DNA of 32,247 nucleotides, from positions 1-32,247 of the forward strand of contig NZ_FCON02000085.1 in the NCBI RefSeq assembly GCF_001544535.1, read 5' to 3'. The notes beneath the pieces are model-generated. The model was not told where the DNA came from, did not search any database, and saw nothing but the letters and a program-made list of their open reading frames with translations. Each line of letters starts with the position of its first letter. Position 1 is the first letter of the stretch. This document shows, piece by piece, positions 7,856-15,785 of this stretch. This stretch comes from Caballeronia choica (GTDB lineage: Bacteria; Pseudomonadota; Gammaproteobacteria; Burkholderiales; Burkholderiaceae). A program made the position numbers and the translations under genes.

Positions 7856-8602
7856 ATGTTAGTTAGAGAGCGGATGAAACCCGCAGTATTTTTAGAGCCT
7901 GACGAGACGTTGGCGACAGCAGCACGCAAGCTCAGAAAAGACAATATTGGCTGTCTGCCGGTCTGCCAAGACGGCCGGCTGCTCGGAATGATTACCGACC
8001 GCGACATCGCGATGCGCGGTGTCGCAGACAATCGCGACCCAAATCACATGCGGGTACGTGACGCGATGTCCGTGGACGCGATTTGCTGTTTGAAGGAAGA
8101 CTCGGTCGAAGAAGCGGCCACGCTCATGCGTCAGGCGCATGTACAACGACTTGCGGTTGTCAACGCTGACCGTCACCTGGTCGGAATCATATCCATGAGC
8201 GACCTTGAGGGCGGCGGCTCCGAACGACGTCCGTTCGAAGTGATTTTCTATAAAGAAGTACTGGGCCACGCAGGCCTTCCGCATCACAGCGAGCTAATGC
8301 GGGTCTCGGTCGCTCAGGGAACGAAAGATGAAGCAGTCCAAGCGGCCATCGGCCAATTCGAAGAGGCCAGGCACGTCACGAATTGGACCACGGCGGCTGA
8401 CGGCTACGACGTAGTAAGCATCCACGCTGGCGAAAGCGGCGAAAGCCTCGAATCACTTGAGCTTACCTCTGAGAGAGACGCGGAGATTCGACCCCGGGCA
8501 CGAGTTTTGTGGGAACAGGCCGGCGCCCCCAAAGGCCAGGACGTCCAGTTCTGGGAAAAGGCGGCACGCGGCGTGGACAGCGAGAGCAAGGCTGCGAAAT
8601 GA
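7856..8602 (+). CDS. CBS-domain-pair protein with C-terminal DUF2934
   Basis: The protein has 248 residues. Residues about 1-125 are a tandem CBS (Bateman) module: MLVRERMKPAVFLEPDETLA, the signature DGRLLGMITDRDIAMRGVA, then VRDAMS and RHLVGIISMSDL. Such modules bind adenine nucleotides and act as energy or redox sensors. Residues about 130-205 form an unassigned region. The end (about 210-238, AEIRPRARVLWEQAGAP then DVQFWEKAA) matches the short DUF2934 motif. A GGAGGG about 8 bases upstream supports the ATG at 7856. Its stop overlaps the next start in an ATGA, so the two genes are probably translationally coupled. The effector is unknown; a role in stress signalling is inferred. Confidence 0.88.
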   Translation: MLVRERMKPAVFLEPDETLATAARKLRKDNIGCLPVCQDGRLLGMITDRDIAMRGVADNRDPNHMRVRDAMSVDAICCLKEDSVEEAATLMRQAHVQRLAVVNADRHLVGIISMSDLEGGGSERRPFEVIFYKEVLGHAGLPHHSELMRVSVAQGTKDEAVQAAIGQFEEARHVTNWTTAADGYDVVSIHAGESGESLESLELTSERDAEIRPRARVLWEQAGAPKGQDVQFWEKAARGVDSESKAAK

Positions 8603-8871
8603 AGCCAGCCAACACAGTGGGGGTCGACGCACAACGGCGAGTCGTCATGCACGTGCCGCGTGTCGACTTCATCGGAGCCGGGATAGTCACGCCCATTGAA
8701 TGGCAGCCATCCGGTTTCGTGTCGATGGCAATCGTCACTTGCCGAGTCGACGAAAAGTACGGGAATAGCGCGCTCGGCAGAATTGAGACTGAAGCGGACG
8801 CATGCCAGTACGCTGTTCCGTGCGGGAAGGCCGAGGCGGAGCGCCGTCTCCTGATGACGCTTATCGAATAG
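8599..8871 (+). CDS. Small hypothetical protein coupled to the CBS protein
   Basis: This 90-residue protein starts MKPANTVGVDAQRRVVMHVP at an ATG sharing ATGA with the stop of the CBS gene. It contains VDFIGAGIVTPIEWQPSGF, a strand-rich segment VSMAIVTCRVDEKYGN, and a helical end AEAERRLLMTLIE. I recognise no family. The overlap implies that it is made together with the CBS/DUF2934 protein and may act with it. The frame is also open upstream but that part overlaps the CBS gene and is not protein-like. Confidence 0.6.
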   Translation: MKPANTVGVDAQRRVVMHVPRVDFIGAGIVTPIEWQPSGFVSMAIVTCRVDEKYGNSALGRIETEADACQYAVPCGKAEAERRLLMTLIE

Positions 8872-8950
8872 CGTCGTAACGATGATTTCAGCGCACTGCT
8901 GCATCGTAACCGCGCCTCAGCAGTGAAACCTAAACGGGCCGTCGAATACG

Positions 8951-8979
8951 GCTCAAACCGCTCAAACCGCTCAAACCAA
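8951..8979 (+). repeat. Three near-tandem copies of a ctcaaaccg unit
   Basis: The 213-base gap between the coupled small gene and the next minus-strand gene contains ggctcaaaccg, gctcaaaccg and gctcaaacca in direct succession. No function is evident; it may be slippage-derived. The gap shows no other structure. Confidence 0.45.
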
Positions 8980-9084
8980 CCGAAAGGCTAGCCTCCGAGG
9001 CACTCGGAACCTGAACAAAAGCTTCGGTCACTCAGGTGCTTTCGCGTACGGTGGCTTCGACGCCGACATCTGCCCACGGTCTTG

Positions 9085-9438
9085 TTATCGCTTCTCGAGA
9101 TACTCGACACATGCTCGGTACACTAATTGCACGGTAGGCGAGCGGTGGTCCAGTTGCCAACGGTCGACACAAAAGAGTCGCGCTAGCGAGTGCTCGTCAG
9201 ACGGGAAATCGATTGACAATGACCGAGCCACCTCTTCTGCAGCGCCGGCCACGGCGAGTCGGTCCTCCCAATCCGTTGCGGCACCATTCGCACGCAGCCA
9301 AATTCGCAGAGACTCGATAACGTTGGGCGCAGATAGCCACGTGCCGGTGAGCGCACGCGCGGTGAGTTGAGACGCGACAAGATAGCAGAGGAGCTCGGCC
9401 CGCGCCTCGCTGTCAAGATTGTGTGGGATTTGACTCAC
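9085..9438 (-). CDS. Conserved hypothetical protein, paralogue of the broken gene at 25372-25726
   Basis: A GTG at 9438 is preceded by AGGAGG with 6-base spacing, one of the clearest start signals in the window; the longer open frame to 9546 lacks one. The 117-residue product has helices ARAELLCYLVASQLTARAL and NVIESLRIWLR, then a C-terminal block LARLFCVDRWQLDHRSPTVQ ending near ACVEYLEKR. The same pattern (ARAELLCFLVA, VVESCRIWL, LF...LNHSS) occurs in the broken gene at 25372-25726. No catalytic motif, signal peptide or membrane helix is seen. It is divergent from the IS-interrupted exported-protein gene. Confidence 0.65.
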   Translation of the reverse strand: MSQIPHNLDSEARAELLCYLVASQLTARALTGTWLSAPNVIESLRIWLRANGAATDWEDRLAVAGAAEEVARSLSIDFPSDEHSLARLFCVDRWQLDHRSPTVQLVYRACVEYLEKR

Positions 9439-9544
9439 AGTTACCTCCTGACTTCGAGCCGTGTCGCCTACGATATTATCGTTAAAATCACAGGATACGT
9501 TTCGGACCCGAAGCCGCCACTGAATGAGATTGGGGATACGCAAC

Positions 9545-9584
9545 ATGCAACGATGGCGGTCCTTGCTCTTCTCTTGTTGCTTGG
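9545..9584 (+). pseudogene. 5' fragment of an exported-protein gene split by IS21 insertion
   Basis: The ATG at 9545 (GGGG 9 bases upstream; an in-frame ATG at 9524 is an alternative) starts MQRWRSLLFSCCL and runs into the IS at 9585. Removing the IS plus one copy of the CTTGG duplication joins this frame without a gap to the fragment resuming at 12274. The rebuilt protein of about 117 residues then begins with a typical signal peptide: basic n-region, hydrophobic core, and ATNSAFA/AS as a cleavage-type end. See the 3' fragment for the mature part. Confidence 0.7.
9580..9584. repeat. Target-site duplication, left copy (CTTGG)
   Basis: CTTGG directly precedes the IS tip TGTCAC. The identical five bases follow the other tip at 12269-12273. 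Five base pairs is within the range known for IS21-family insertion. Confidence 0.85.
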
Positions 9585-9735
9585 TGTCACGGATCGGCGT
9601 AATCGGTCCATTTCATGATCGGCGTAATCGAGCCACCGGATGATCGCCGTAATCGAGCCAGTCAATGATCGGCATATTGGGGCCACTCGATGATCGGCGT
9701 ATGAGGCCACTTCAGGATCGGCGTGATCGAGCCAC
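9585..9735. repeat. Multiple terminal repeats of the IS21 element (gatcggcgta units)
   Basis: Six imperfect copies of gatcggcgtaatcg-like sequence occur at about 24-26 bp intervals starting near 9592, 9617, 9642, 9667, 9691 and 9717. They precede istA and are typical internal transposase-binding repeats of the family. Confidence 0.75.
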
Positions 9736-9829
9736 TTTGCTCGCTCGTTGTCTGGTGTTGCTGTAGTCCCAAACGCGTTTCGAATTTCCGTAACTGGCTA
9801 TCCTTCGGAGTTTTTTCCCCGGAGGGCCG

Positions 9830-11367
9830 ATGAGTAACAGGAGATTCGAGGTGTTTGAATATCGACAAGTTCTGACGCGCATGCGTCAAGGCGATTCAGA
9901 TCGCGATATTGCTAGCGCGCGGCTGATGGGCCGCGGCAAACTCAAGGGCGTACGCAAGTTGGCGCTCGCCCGTGGCTGGCTAGAGCCGGACCGACCTCTA
10001 CCGGACGATGCCGAGTTGGCAGGCATATTCGGACGCAATCCGGGTGTCGCCCGGAGCTGCATTTCAACGCTGGAGCCCTTTCGCGACCTGATCCGCAGCT
10101 GGTTCGACGCTGGTGTGCAAGGCACAACCATGTACGGCGCGCTCAAACGCAATCACGGCTACACCGGCAGCTACTCCGCAATGCGTCGTTTCCTGATCCA
10201 CCTGAAGGACGAGCGTGGCGTAGCCGCCACGACCATTCTTGAGTTCGCGCCGGCCGACGCAATGCAAGTTGATTTCGGCGCCGGGCCCGTATTGATGCAC
10301 GAATCCGGAACGCCGCTTAAGACGTGGATCTATGTGGCAACGTTGTGCTGGTCTCGGCATCAGTATGCCGAGATTGTGTTCGACCAGACGGTCGAGACGT
10401 GGCTGGCTTGCCACCGTCGTACCTTTGAATGGTTCGGTGGCCACCCGGAGCGCGTAATTATAGACAACGCGAAGTGCGCAATCATTAAAGCGTGTATCTA
10501 CAGCCCCGAAGTACAACGCTCCTACGCATCGCTTGCCGAGGCATACGGTTTCCGGATTGACGCTTGTCCGCCACACGACCCCGCAAAGAAAGGAATTGTG
10601 GAATCGGGCGTCAAATATGTGAAGAGTCCTTCGTACCGCTGCGCACGTTTCGCGACTTAAGCGACGCGAATCGACAGTTACACGAATGGATCATGCAGGA
10701 AGCCAGCACCCGCAAGCACGACACGACCCATGAGCAACCGCTGACACGCTTCGCCGTCGAGAGGCCACTGCTCGCAGCTCTTCCCGACGTGCCACCGGTG
10801 CTGGCCGTGTGGAAGGAAGTTACCGTGCATAGCGACGGCCACGTCGTTTACCGCAAGGCCCTGTACTCAGTCCCGTTCACGCTGGTTGGTAAGGACCTAT
10901 GGCTCAAGGCCACCGACACGGTAGTGCAATTGTTTCACCAGCATGGCCTGGTTGCAACGCATCCGCGGCTGCGCAAGCCCGGCGATCGTCATACGGTGCG
11001 CGACCATCAGCCACCGGCAGCACAGGCGTGGCTCGAGCACGATCCGCAGTGGTGCCTTGCTCGTGCCAGAGAGATCGGCCCCTCCTGCCTGGCGGTCGCC
11101 CTTGCGCTGTTTAACGACCAAGTGCTTGTGAACCTGCGCGGTGTCCAGGGCATCTTGCGATTGCGCGAGAAGGTGGGTGACAAGCGGCTCGACGCTGCTT
11201 GCGAACGCGCGCTAGCGTTTGCAAGTCCGAAGTACCGCACCGTCAAAGGCATCCTCGATAAAGGACTGGACAGCGAGCCGGTAGCCGCGCCCCCGCAAAC
11301 GCCCACCGATACGTACCTCAGTGGCGGGCGTTTCGGTCGAGATCTCAACTCCCTCCTTCTGCATTGA
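9830..11367 (+). pseudogene. istA: IS21 transposase gene istA, frameshifted
   Basis: The ATG at 9830 has GGAGGG upstream. The N-terminal part has a helix-turn-helix (RQGDSDRDIASARLMGRG). The DDE catalytic domain follows, with first Asp in ADAMQVDFGAG, second Asp in ERVIIDNAK, and Glu in KKGIVESGVKYVK. Immediately after YVK the frame changes: this frame stops at about 10660, while the neighbouring frame continues SFVPLRTFRDLSDANRQLHEW and runs to 11367. One base is missing between 10625 and 10627. Both parts together give the usual length of about 500 residues. The catalytic Glu lies just before the break, so the truncated product would keep all three acidic residues but lose the C-terminal region. 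IS21 IstA is not known to use programmed frameshifting. Confidence 0.85.
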
Positions 11368-11372
11368 ACATC

Positions 11373-12183
11373 ATGAATCCAAGTCCAGAACTGAACACGA
11401 CGCTCAAACAACTTCGGCTGTCTGGTGTGCTTGACTCGCTCGAACAGCGCAACCGGCAGGCCATCGACGGGAAACTTGCATACACCGAATTCCTCGCCAT
11501 GCTGCTGCATGATGAAGTCGCGCGGCGAGACCAGAAAAAATTGGGCGCGCGCATCCTGCGTGCCGGGTTTGCGCTAGGAAAGACACTCGAGTCATTCGAC
11601 TTTGACCGCCTTCCTAAACTCAATCGGGCGCATATCAATGATCTTGCGACGGGACGCTACATCGACGAGAAGGTTGCGATTCTGATGGTGGGTCAAACAG
11701 GCGTCGGCAAATCACACATTGCACAGGCACTGGGCCACTGCGCCGCGCGCCAGGGCCGCGATGTCGTGTTCGTCACGCAGACAGACCTACTGAAGAAGCT
11801 GCATGCAGCGCGTGCCACTGGGATGTACGAGCGCAAGTTCCAACAGTTCGTGCGCGTGCCGCTGCTGATCGTCGACGACTTCGCGCTCAAACCGCTGCGC
11901 GCACCACACGACGAAGACTTCCATGATCTCGTTGCCGCACGCTATGAGCGAGCAGCGACGATAAAAAATCTTTCAATTCCACATAATGACTTCCAATCTT
12001 GATCTGGACGAATGGGGAGACGCCTTCCCAGACAACCGTGTGCTCGGCGCAGCCACGCTTGATCGACTACGCCACGGTTGCTATCGGATCGTCCTTGAAG
12101 GCGAGAGCTTCCGTAAGCCCAGACCAATGCCTGAAAACGGCGAAAACGTCATTGCAAAATCAGGCAAAAAACCGCATTCTTGA
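11373..12183 (+). pseudogene. istB: IS21 helper ATPase gene istB, interrupted by a short AT-rich insertion
   Basis: IstB is the AAA+ ATPase that assists IS21 transposition. The frame starts MNPSPELNTTLKQLRLSG and shows Walker A (LMVGQTGVGKSHIAQ) and Walker B (PLLIVDDF). After YERAATI the normal continuation VTSNLDLDEWGDAFPDNR is found in another frame. Between them lies a 24-base AT-rich block (11963-11986) in place of about two bases, so the first frame stops at 12002. The downstream frame runs to 12183 and ends in the usual RKPRPMPENGEN-type tail. Without the block the protein would be about 262 residues, normal for the family. Confidence 0.85.
11963..11986. other. 24-base AT-rich insertion within istB
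   Basis: The block starts aaaaaatctttc and ends ccacataa, with about 75% A+T in otherwise GC-rich coding DNA. It replaces the codons expected between ATI and TSN of IstB. It is too short to be a known mobile element and shows no flanking duplication that I can see. Confidence 0.6.
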
Positions 12184-12268
12184 AACCATTCGAAATTGCG
12201 TTTCGGGGCTACTCTGCGTGGCCTCATTAGGCCGATCATCCCCGGCTCGATTACGCCGATCCGTGACA

Positions 12269-12587
12269 CTTGGCGACGAACAGCGCGTTCGCAGCGAGCC
12301 TGGACGCCCGCGACAACGTCCGAGCGGCAACCATCGAGGCCGCCGCGGCGAATGCTCACTTTGGAACCAAGTTTTGTGGCCTGTCGTCAGCAAAGGCGTC
12401 TGAGTACAAGGCGAAGGTTAGAGCTAGAGTTGCGGAGCCTGACAGCTTCGAATCCCACTGGAGCCAAGGCTGGACACGTGAGGAAGAAACGATAAGTGGC
12501 TACGAGAAGCTTCGCACTGAGAATCCGATTTTGTTTGCAAGCGATGTGCGTGGCGCGTGTGCGGAACTCGCAAATCTGCCGCAGTAG
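12269..12587 (+). pseudogene. Target duplication (12269-12273) and 3' fragment of the IS-split exported-protein gene
   Basis: CTTGG at 12269-12273 repeats the left flank. From 12274 the frame continues the signal peptide begun at 9545: ATNSAFA, then the mature part ASLDARDNVRAATIEAAAAN, followed by HFGTKFCGLSSAKASEYK and SHWSQGWTREEETISGYEKL, ending CAELANLPQ at 12587. The mature protein of about 95 residues has two cysteines that could form a disulfide, and is predicted helical; export to the periplasm is inferred. I do not recognise a family. With the IS in place the gene has no normal start or signal peptide and is inactive unless read from a promoter at the IS end. Confidence 0.65.
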
Positions 12588-12918
12588 CCAAGTGTCTATT
12601 CCGAACTTCGATACGCAAACGCATCCCGTCCAGACGCGAGATTTCGACTTCAGCACTGCAGAAAAGGCAACGGAAATCGGTGGTCCCTGTTTGCTGGCTC
12701 GCGGCGATGCTTCAGACGGGTCGCATGGTCACGCCTCTCGTTGTGCATCCGCACCGATAGCGCAGCACGCCCCGTGGTCTGCACTTTATCCATTCAAGGC
12801 GAATGTTTGGGGCGTCATTCTGCGCTACACCTGCGATAGGGCGCGCCTCCCGAACGGTGTGCGCTATGCGCACATGGCATAGCCGGCAAATCATAATTCC
12901 TGCCGGCGCAAAGCCGAC
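12588..12918. other. Stretch without a recognisable gene
   Basis: A plus-strand open frame crosses part of it (12496-12882) but has no ribosome binding site, overlaps the exported-protein relic out of frame, and resembles no protein I know. No terminator is obvious. Confidence 0.45.
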
Positions 12919-13218
12919 TCAGGAAACTTGTTTCAACTCGTCCAGGTTGACGATGCCGGTTTGGCTCGTAAACGCAAGCGAGTGCCCGTGGCTCTGCTGC
13001 TGCGATACCCCGTTGATCTGATGATCCCCACTGTCGTAGATACGCAGGCTTCCGTGATCTTCGATCAGCAAGCGATGTTTATCAGCAAAGAACGCGTAGC
13101 GCACGTCATTTTGTGAACCACTCGACGACGCGTGACCCAGTTCATCAGGCCACCATCTTTCCATGGCCGACATGGGTTTCATCGGCTCCATCGGTTTCAT
13201 GGGTTTCATCGGTTCCAT
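12919..13218 (-). CDS. Conserved hypothetical protein with Met-Pro repeat N-terminus
   Basis: The 99-residue protein starts with a repeated K/E-P-M pattern (MEPMKPMKPMEPMKPMS), encoded by near-identical 12-base units on the plus strand as atgggtttcatcggttcc-type repeats. Then come WWPDELGHASSSGSQNDVRY, AFFADKHRLLIEDHG and a strand-rich end with GVSQQQSHGHSLAF. An AAGGA 6-7 bases upstream supports the ATG at 13218. The arrangement (MP repeat, WWP, SSGSQND) recalls a small conserved Burkholderia/Pseudomonas protein of unknown function. No signal peptide is seen; the Met-rich front could bind a metal or be flexible, which is inference. Confidence 0.7.
   Translation of the reverse strand: MEPMKPMKPMEPMKPMSAMERWWPDELGHASSSGSQNDVRYAFFADKHRLLIEDHGSLRIYDSGDHQINGVSQQQSHGHSLAFTSQTGIVNLDELKQVS
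13155..13218. repeat. Tandem 12-base coding repeat in the Met-Pro N-terminus
   Basis: On the plus strand, tcatcggttccat and tcatgggtttcat units alternate between about 13169 and 13218. They encode the KPM/EPM repeats at the start of the 12919-13218 gene and could vary in copy number by slippage. Confidence 0.5.
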
Positions 13219-13408
13219 CTTTTTTCCTTTGGCGAATGATGACCGCAGATCGCCGCCATCTCATTCCTATACTACGCTGCCTGCTTCGTGGCGCCCGCGC
13301 TTAAGCAGGGTTGAGCCGACGTCAAGGCGTTCTCGCAAGTCACGACGAACTCGGCGCGGCGGATTGACGAATCTGGACAACGTGATCCATTCGCCGCATA
13401 TTGAGCAT

Positions 13409-13427
13409 GGCTTCGTTGCATAAAAGC
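13409..13427. other. Possible relic of an IS5-type terminal repeat
   Basis: ggcttcgttgcataaaag resembles the ends of many IS5-family elements (ggctttgttgcataaa). It lies 20 bases from the stop of the HMCES-like gene. No transposase or second end was found, so it may be a solo remnant or chance. The remaining sequence from 13219 to 13447 holds no supportable gene. Confidence 0.25.
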
Positions 13428-13447
13428 ACTTCGGAGGGAGCGCGCCG

Positions 13448-14407
13448 CTACGCTGCGAGCCGGTGCTCGTAGTACGGCCTCTCCTTGTTATCAAGAATCG
13501 CGTGCAGCGCATCCCGATTCGATGCATCCGGATGCAACCACGCCTCGACGTTCTCCGGTTTAATTGGCACGATGCACCGGTCGTGACCCGCCGCTGCGAC
13601 CTCTTGCGGGGGCTCATCGGTAACCGCTGCGAATGACAGCAAGTCTGGCTCGCCCGGGGCGGTCCATCGAGACCACAGGCAGGCGACCAACATCAACTGG
13701 CCGTTACTCGGTCGAAACTCCAATACGACGTTTTCGTCTTTGTCGTGAGACTCGAGTAACGTCCCCTCCCACTTTGCCTTGCTGACGTTCTCGTAAAACA
13801 CATCGACGAGCATCAGGCCGTGCGTATGTCCGAACAAAGGCTTCCAGAAGCCTTCAAGATTATCGCGACGGGCGTTGTAGGTGCCCGGAAATTTGATGTC
13901 GTAGTTTGCGGGCTTGCCAGCAATGCGACATTGGTAGCGCATCGGCCTGATGACGTACTGCCCATTCTCGACGACAAGGACCGGGGCATAGTGGCCCGGG
14001 AAGATGCGCGAGTCACGCGGTTCGGGTACCGTCCGATTGAGGTCTTCCAGGCGTCGCAGCGAAGTCTCGATTTTGTCGGTCGCAATTCGCTTGCTTTCAG
14101 TCGCAGCCTTCGTGGTTTTCGTTTGCAGAGTGCGTTGCGCATCGGCAAGCCGCGTCCGCTGCTTGAAGAGTTCCTGTTCGAGCCTGGTTGCCTGTTCAGC
14201 GTTGAACCGGTCGATGAATTCTTTTATCTCACGCTCGCCGTCCGTCTGCGGGGCACGGAACGAGTCATCCATCGCCTTCGGGATCTTTGCCTTGCTGCCT
14301 TCGGCACGCTCCCAGTACAGGCGAGCATATTCGCGGATGTCCATTTGAGCGCCGAACATCTTCACGTACTTGCGATAGTCCGCTTCGATTTGAGCCGAGT
14401 AACACAT
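13448..14407 (-). CDS. SOS response-associated peptidase-like protein (HMCES/YedK family), long form
   Basis: HMCES/YedK proteins covalently trap abasic sites in single-stranded DNA through the N-terminal cysteine. Here Met1 is followed by Cys2 (MCYSAQ), the required nucleophile after Met removal. Other active-site positions appear conserved: Asn178 in TYNARRDN, Glu206 in VFYEN (FYEW in the family), and His275 in AAGHDRCIVPI. Length is 319 residues against about 220 in E. coli YedK. The extra part lies mainly at about 55-128, a charged, probably coiled-coil segment (EQELFKQRTRLADAQRTLQ). The ATG at 14407 has AGGGAG 8 bases upstream. The frame is intact. It is one of several repair genes in the window. 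Confidence 0.88.
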   Translation of the reverse strand: MCYSAQIEADYRKYVKMFGAQMDIREYARLYWERAEGSKAKIPKAMDDSFRAPQTDGEREIKEFIDRFNAEQATRLEQELFKQRTRLADAQRTLQTKTTKAATESKRIATDKIETSLRRLEDLNRTVPEPRDSRIFPGHYAPVLVVENGQYVIRPMRYQCRIAGKPANYDIKFPGTYNARRDNLEGFWKPLFGHTHGLMLVDVFYENVSKAKWEGTLLESHDKDENVVLEFRPSNGQLMLVACLWSRWTAPGEPDLLSFAAVTDEPPQEVAAAGHDRCIVPIKPENVEAWLHPDASNRDALHAILDNKERPYYEHRLAA

Positions 14408-14454
14408 AGATCGCTCCCTGGTCTACTTTGATCGACTTCCTACATCCCCATGAA

Positions 14455-14577
14455 CTACATTTCCGGGTTCGCGAGGTGGCCCTCGACGATGCGTTCGCCA
14501 TAAATTTGTGCGACAGCCAGCGCTTCAAGGTGGTCGGAATAGAGCCAGATGTCCTTCACTCCTTCGAATTCCACCAT
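14455..14577 (-). CDS. Small ORF, possibly the 3' part of a truncated gene
   Basis: From an ATG at 14577 the frame reads MVEFEGVKDIWLYSDHLEAL and ends near HLANPEM. Upstream the frame stays open to 14673, encoding FYPLLVPRAGIDTAIPDR and TGLNHW, but has no start codon there. Either the gene is 5'-truncated or frameshifted, or it starts internally. GGAG lies only 3 bases before the ATG, which is tight. The sequence looks like a real protein; I do not recognise its family. The rest of the 14408-14787 gap shows nothing further. Confidence 0.35.
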   Translation of the reverse strand: MVEFEGVKDIWLYSDHLEALAVAQIYGERIVEGHLANPEM

Positions 14578-14787
14578 GCTCCAATGGTTCAAACCCGTGC
14601 GCGCTCGGTCCGGTATGGCGGTGTCGATGCCCGCTCGTGGGACGAGTAGAGGATAGAAGCGGAGACCAGTGGATCATGTCCGAAGCCATCGAGCGCCAAC
14701 GGGCACTCAGCTCTGACTCTTTGGTGGCTATTGGCGCACGCGAAAAAGCATTACCGGCGTGATGCGCCGTGGCATAAGTGTGAAGCG

Positions 14788-15008
14788 TTAGTTTCGCGCC
14801 TCAGTTCCTTTCGGTTCGGCGTGCTTGTGGGCGTACGTCGCCCCGTATTTGAGTTCAAAGTGGTGCCCTTTCCGCTTCGAGTAGGCGGGAAATGTTCTCC
14901 CTCAACGCACGTTACCTCGAAAGTGCCTTTTCCGTCTTCGTTGACAACCGAATAGATGCCCGAAACCTTAACAATCTGGCCCGGTTTGAACGAACTATCG
15001 CCAGCCAT
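14788..15008 (-). pseudogene. YjzC-like small protein gene with a one-base frameshift
   Basis: The ATG at 15008 has AGGAG 7 bases upstream. The frame encodes MAGDSSFKPGQIVKVSGIYS, then GKGTFEVTCVEGEHFPPTR, which matches the FKPGQ...SGIY...GE.FPPT pattern of small YjzC-like proteins. After SGKG this frame gives unrelated sequence, while the next frame continues HHFELKYGATYAHKHAEPKG and stops at 14788. One G is missing in the ggg run (ccc on plus, 14866-14868); a fourth G would give SGKGHHFELKYG. The intact product would be about 73 residues. The unshifted frame runs on to 14751. Whether the shift is real or a sequencing error cannot be told. Confidence 0.7.
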
Positions 15009-15281
15009 GTGTTTTCTCCTGAGACTAGAATTGGAACAACCAGCAAAAGATGTTCCGAGGCTGTCGCAATCTGATTTCAATCCGGTGGGGCTTGAATTTA
15101 CCTTGGCGTGCGGCGCTCGCGCTGCCCCGGGATGCAAAAAGTCGATGATGCATTCGTGCAACCCCGATCAGCTCAAGCAAGTGCGACCTCGCCAAAGGTA
15201 CCTTCCCGGATGCAACCAGTCTGGAACCGTCTTGCTTTTGGCATTTGTTAACATATCGAACGGCTTCATCTGCGAACCATC

Positions 15282-15785
15282 ATGCCAATCTCGAAAAAGC
15301 GTAGATCGGTCAAAGCGCCGCGCGACCGATCAAAAGGCTTGTTACTGCCGATGCCTCGGCACGACTCAGATGCGATGTCCCTGCGATCGCGGCTTGCATT
15401 CGAGGCAATGCGTGCTCAACGCGCCACCGCGAGAGACGTCAGGCACGTCGCACAGGCGGTGTTGCTTACCGGGTTTATGACTGAGGCAGGGCATGGATTG
15501 CTCGAACTCCCCTTCATTGAGGAAGTCGAGAAAGAAGTGCTTGCGCTTCTAGACCAGGGAAAGACAGCTGACGACTGGAAAGTGCCGGAAACGCTTCTTG
15601 AACGGCTGCCCTCTGTCATCAACGAGCACGACCGGCAATTCAGAGAAGTGCGCCTTGGCGTGGTGAAGGCGGCTTGCGAGCGCCTTGACAGAATGGTGAG
15701 CTCGGCAATCACCCGATCCAAAGAAGGCGTCGAATCCCCGGCGAGTTTCTCCAACTCTAATTCTGCCGGGCAAAGCGGACGGTGA
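15282..15785 (+). CDS. Conserved hypothetical protein
   Basis: The 167-residue protein starts with a very basic tail (MPISKKRRSVKAPRDRSKG) followed by LLLPMPRHDSDAMSLRSRLA. It continues in helices such as DVRHVAQAVLLTGFMTEAGH and PSVINEHDRQFREVRLGVV. Similar Burkholderia proteins are sometimes labelled as regulators, but I see no clear helix-turn-helix and do not support that. The basic N-terminus suggests contact with nucleic acid, which is inference. No strong ribosome binding site precedes the ATG. Its last 29 bases overlap the 3' end of the convergent helicase gene. Confidence 0.6.
   Translation: MPISKKRRSVKAPRDRSKGLLLPMPRHDSDAMSLRSRLAFEAMRAQRATARDVRHVAQAVLLTGFMTEAGHGLLELPFIEEVEKEVLALLDQGKTADDWKVPETLLERLPSVINEHDRQFREVRLGVVKAACERLDRMVSSAITRSKEGVESPASFSNSNSAGQSGR

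Larger units (their letters stand above)
9585..12268 (+). mobile_element. IS21-family insertion sequence, complete but mutated
   Basis: The element is 2684 bp. Its tips are inverted repeats: TGTCACGGATCGGCGTAATCG on the left and the same sequence inverted on the right, ending at 12268. It is flanked by a 5-bp duplication. It carries the family pair istA (DDE transposase) and istB (AAA+ helper) in the same direction. The left end has multiple gatcggcgta-type repeats, and the right end has a second copy (ggccgatcat), as expected for the family. Both genes are broken: istA by a one-base loss near 10626, istB by a 24-base AT-rich block at 11963-11986. The intact duplication and matching tips suggest a fairly recent insertion, with decay afterwards or inheritance of an already defective copy mobilised in trans. 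Confidence 0.9.

Noticed and set aside
10600-10660. Programmed frameshift in istA
   Set aside because: No slippery run or downstream structure is evident, and IS21 istA is normally one continuous frame; a simple deletion is more likely.
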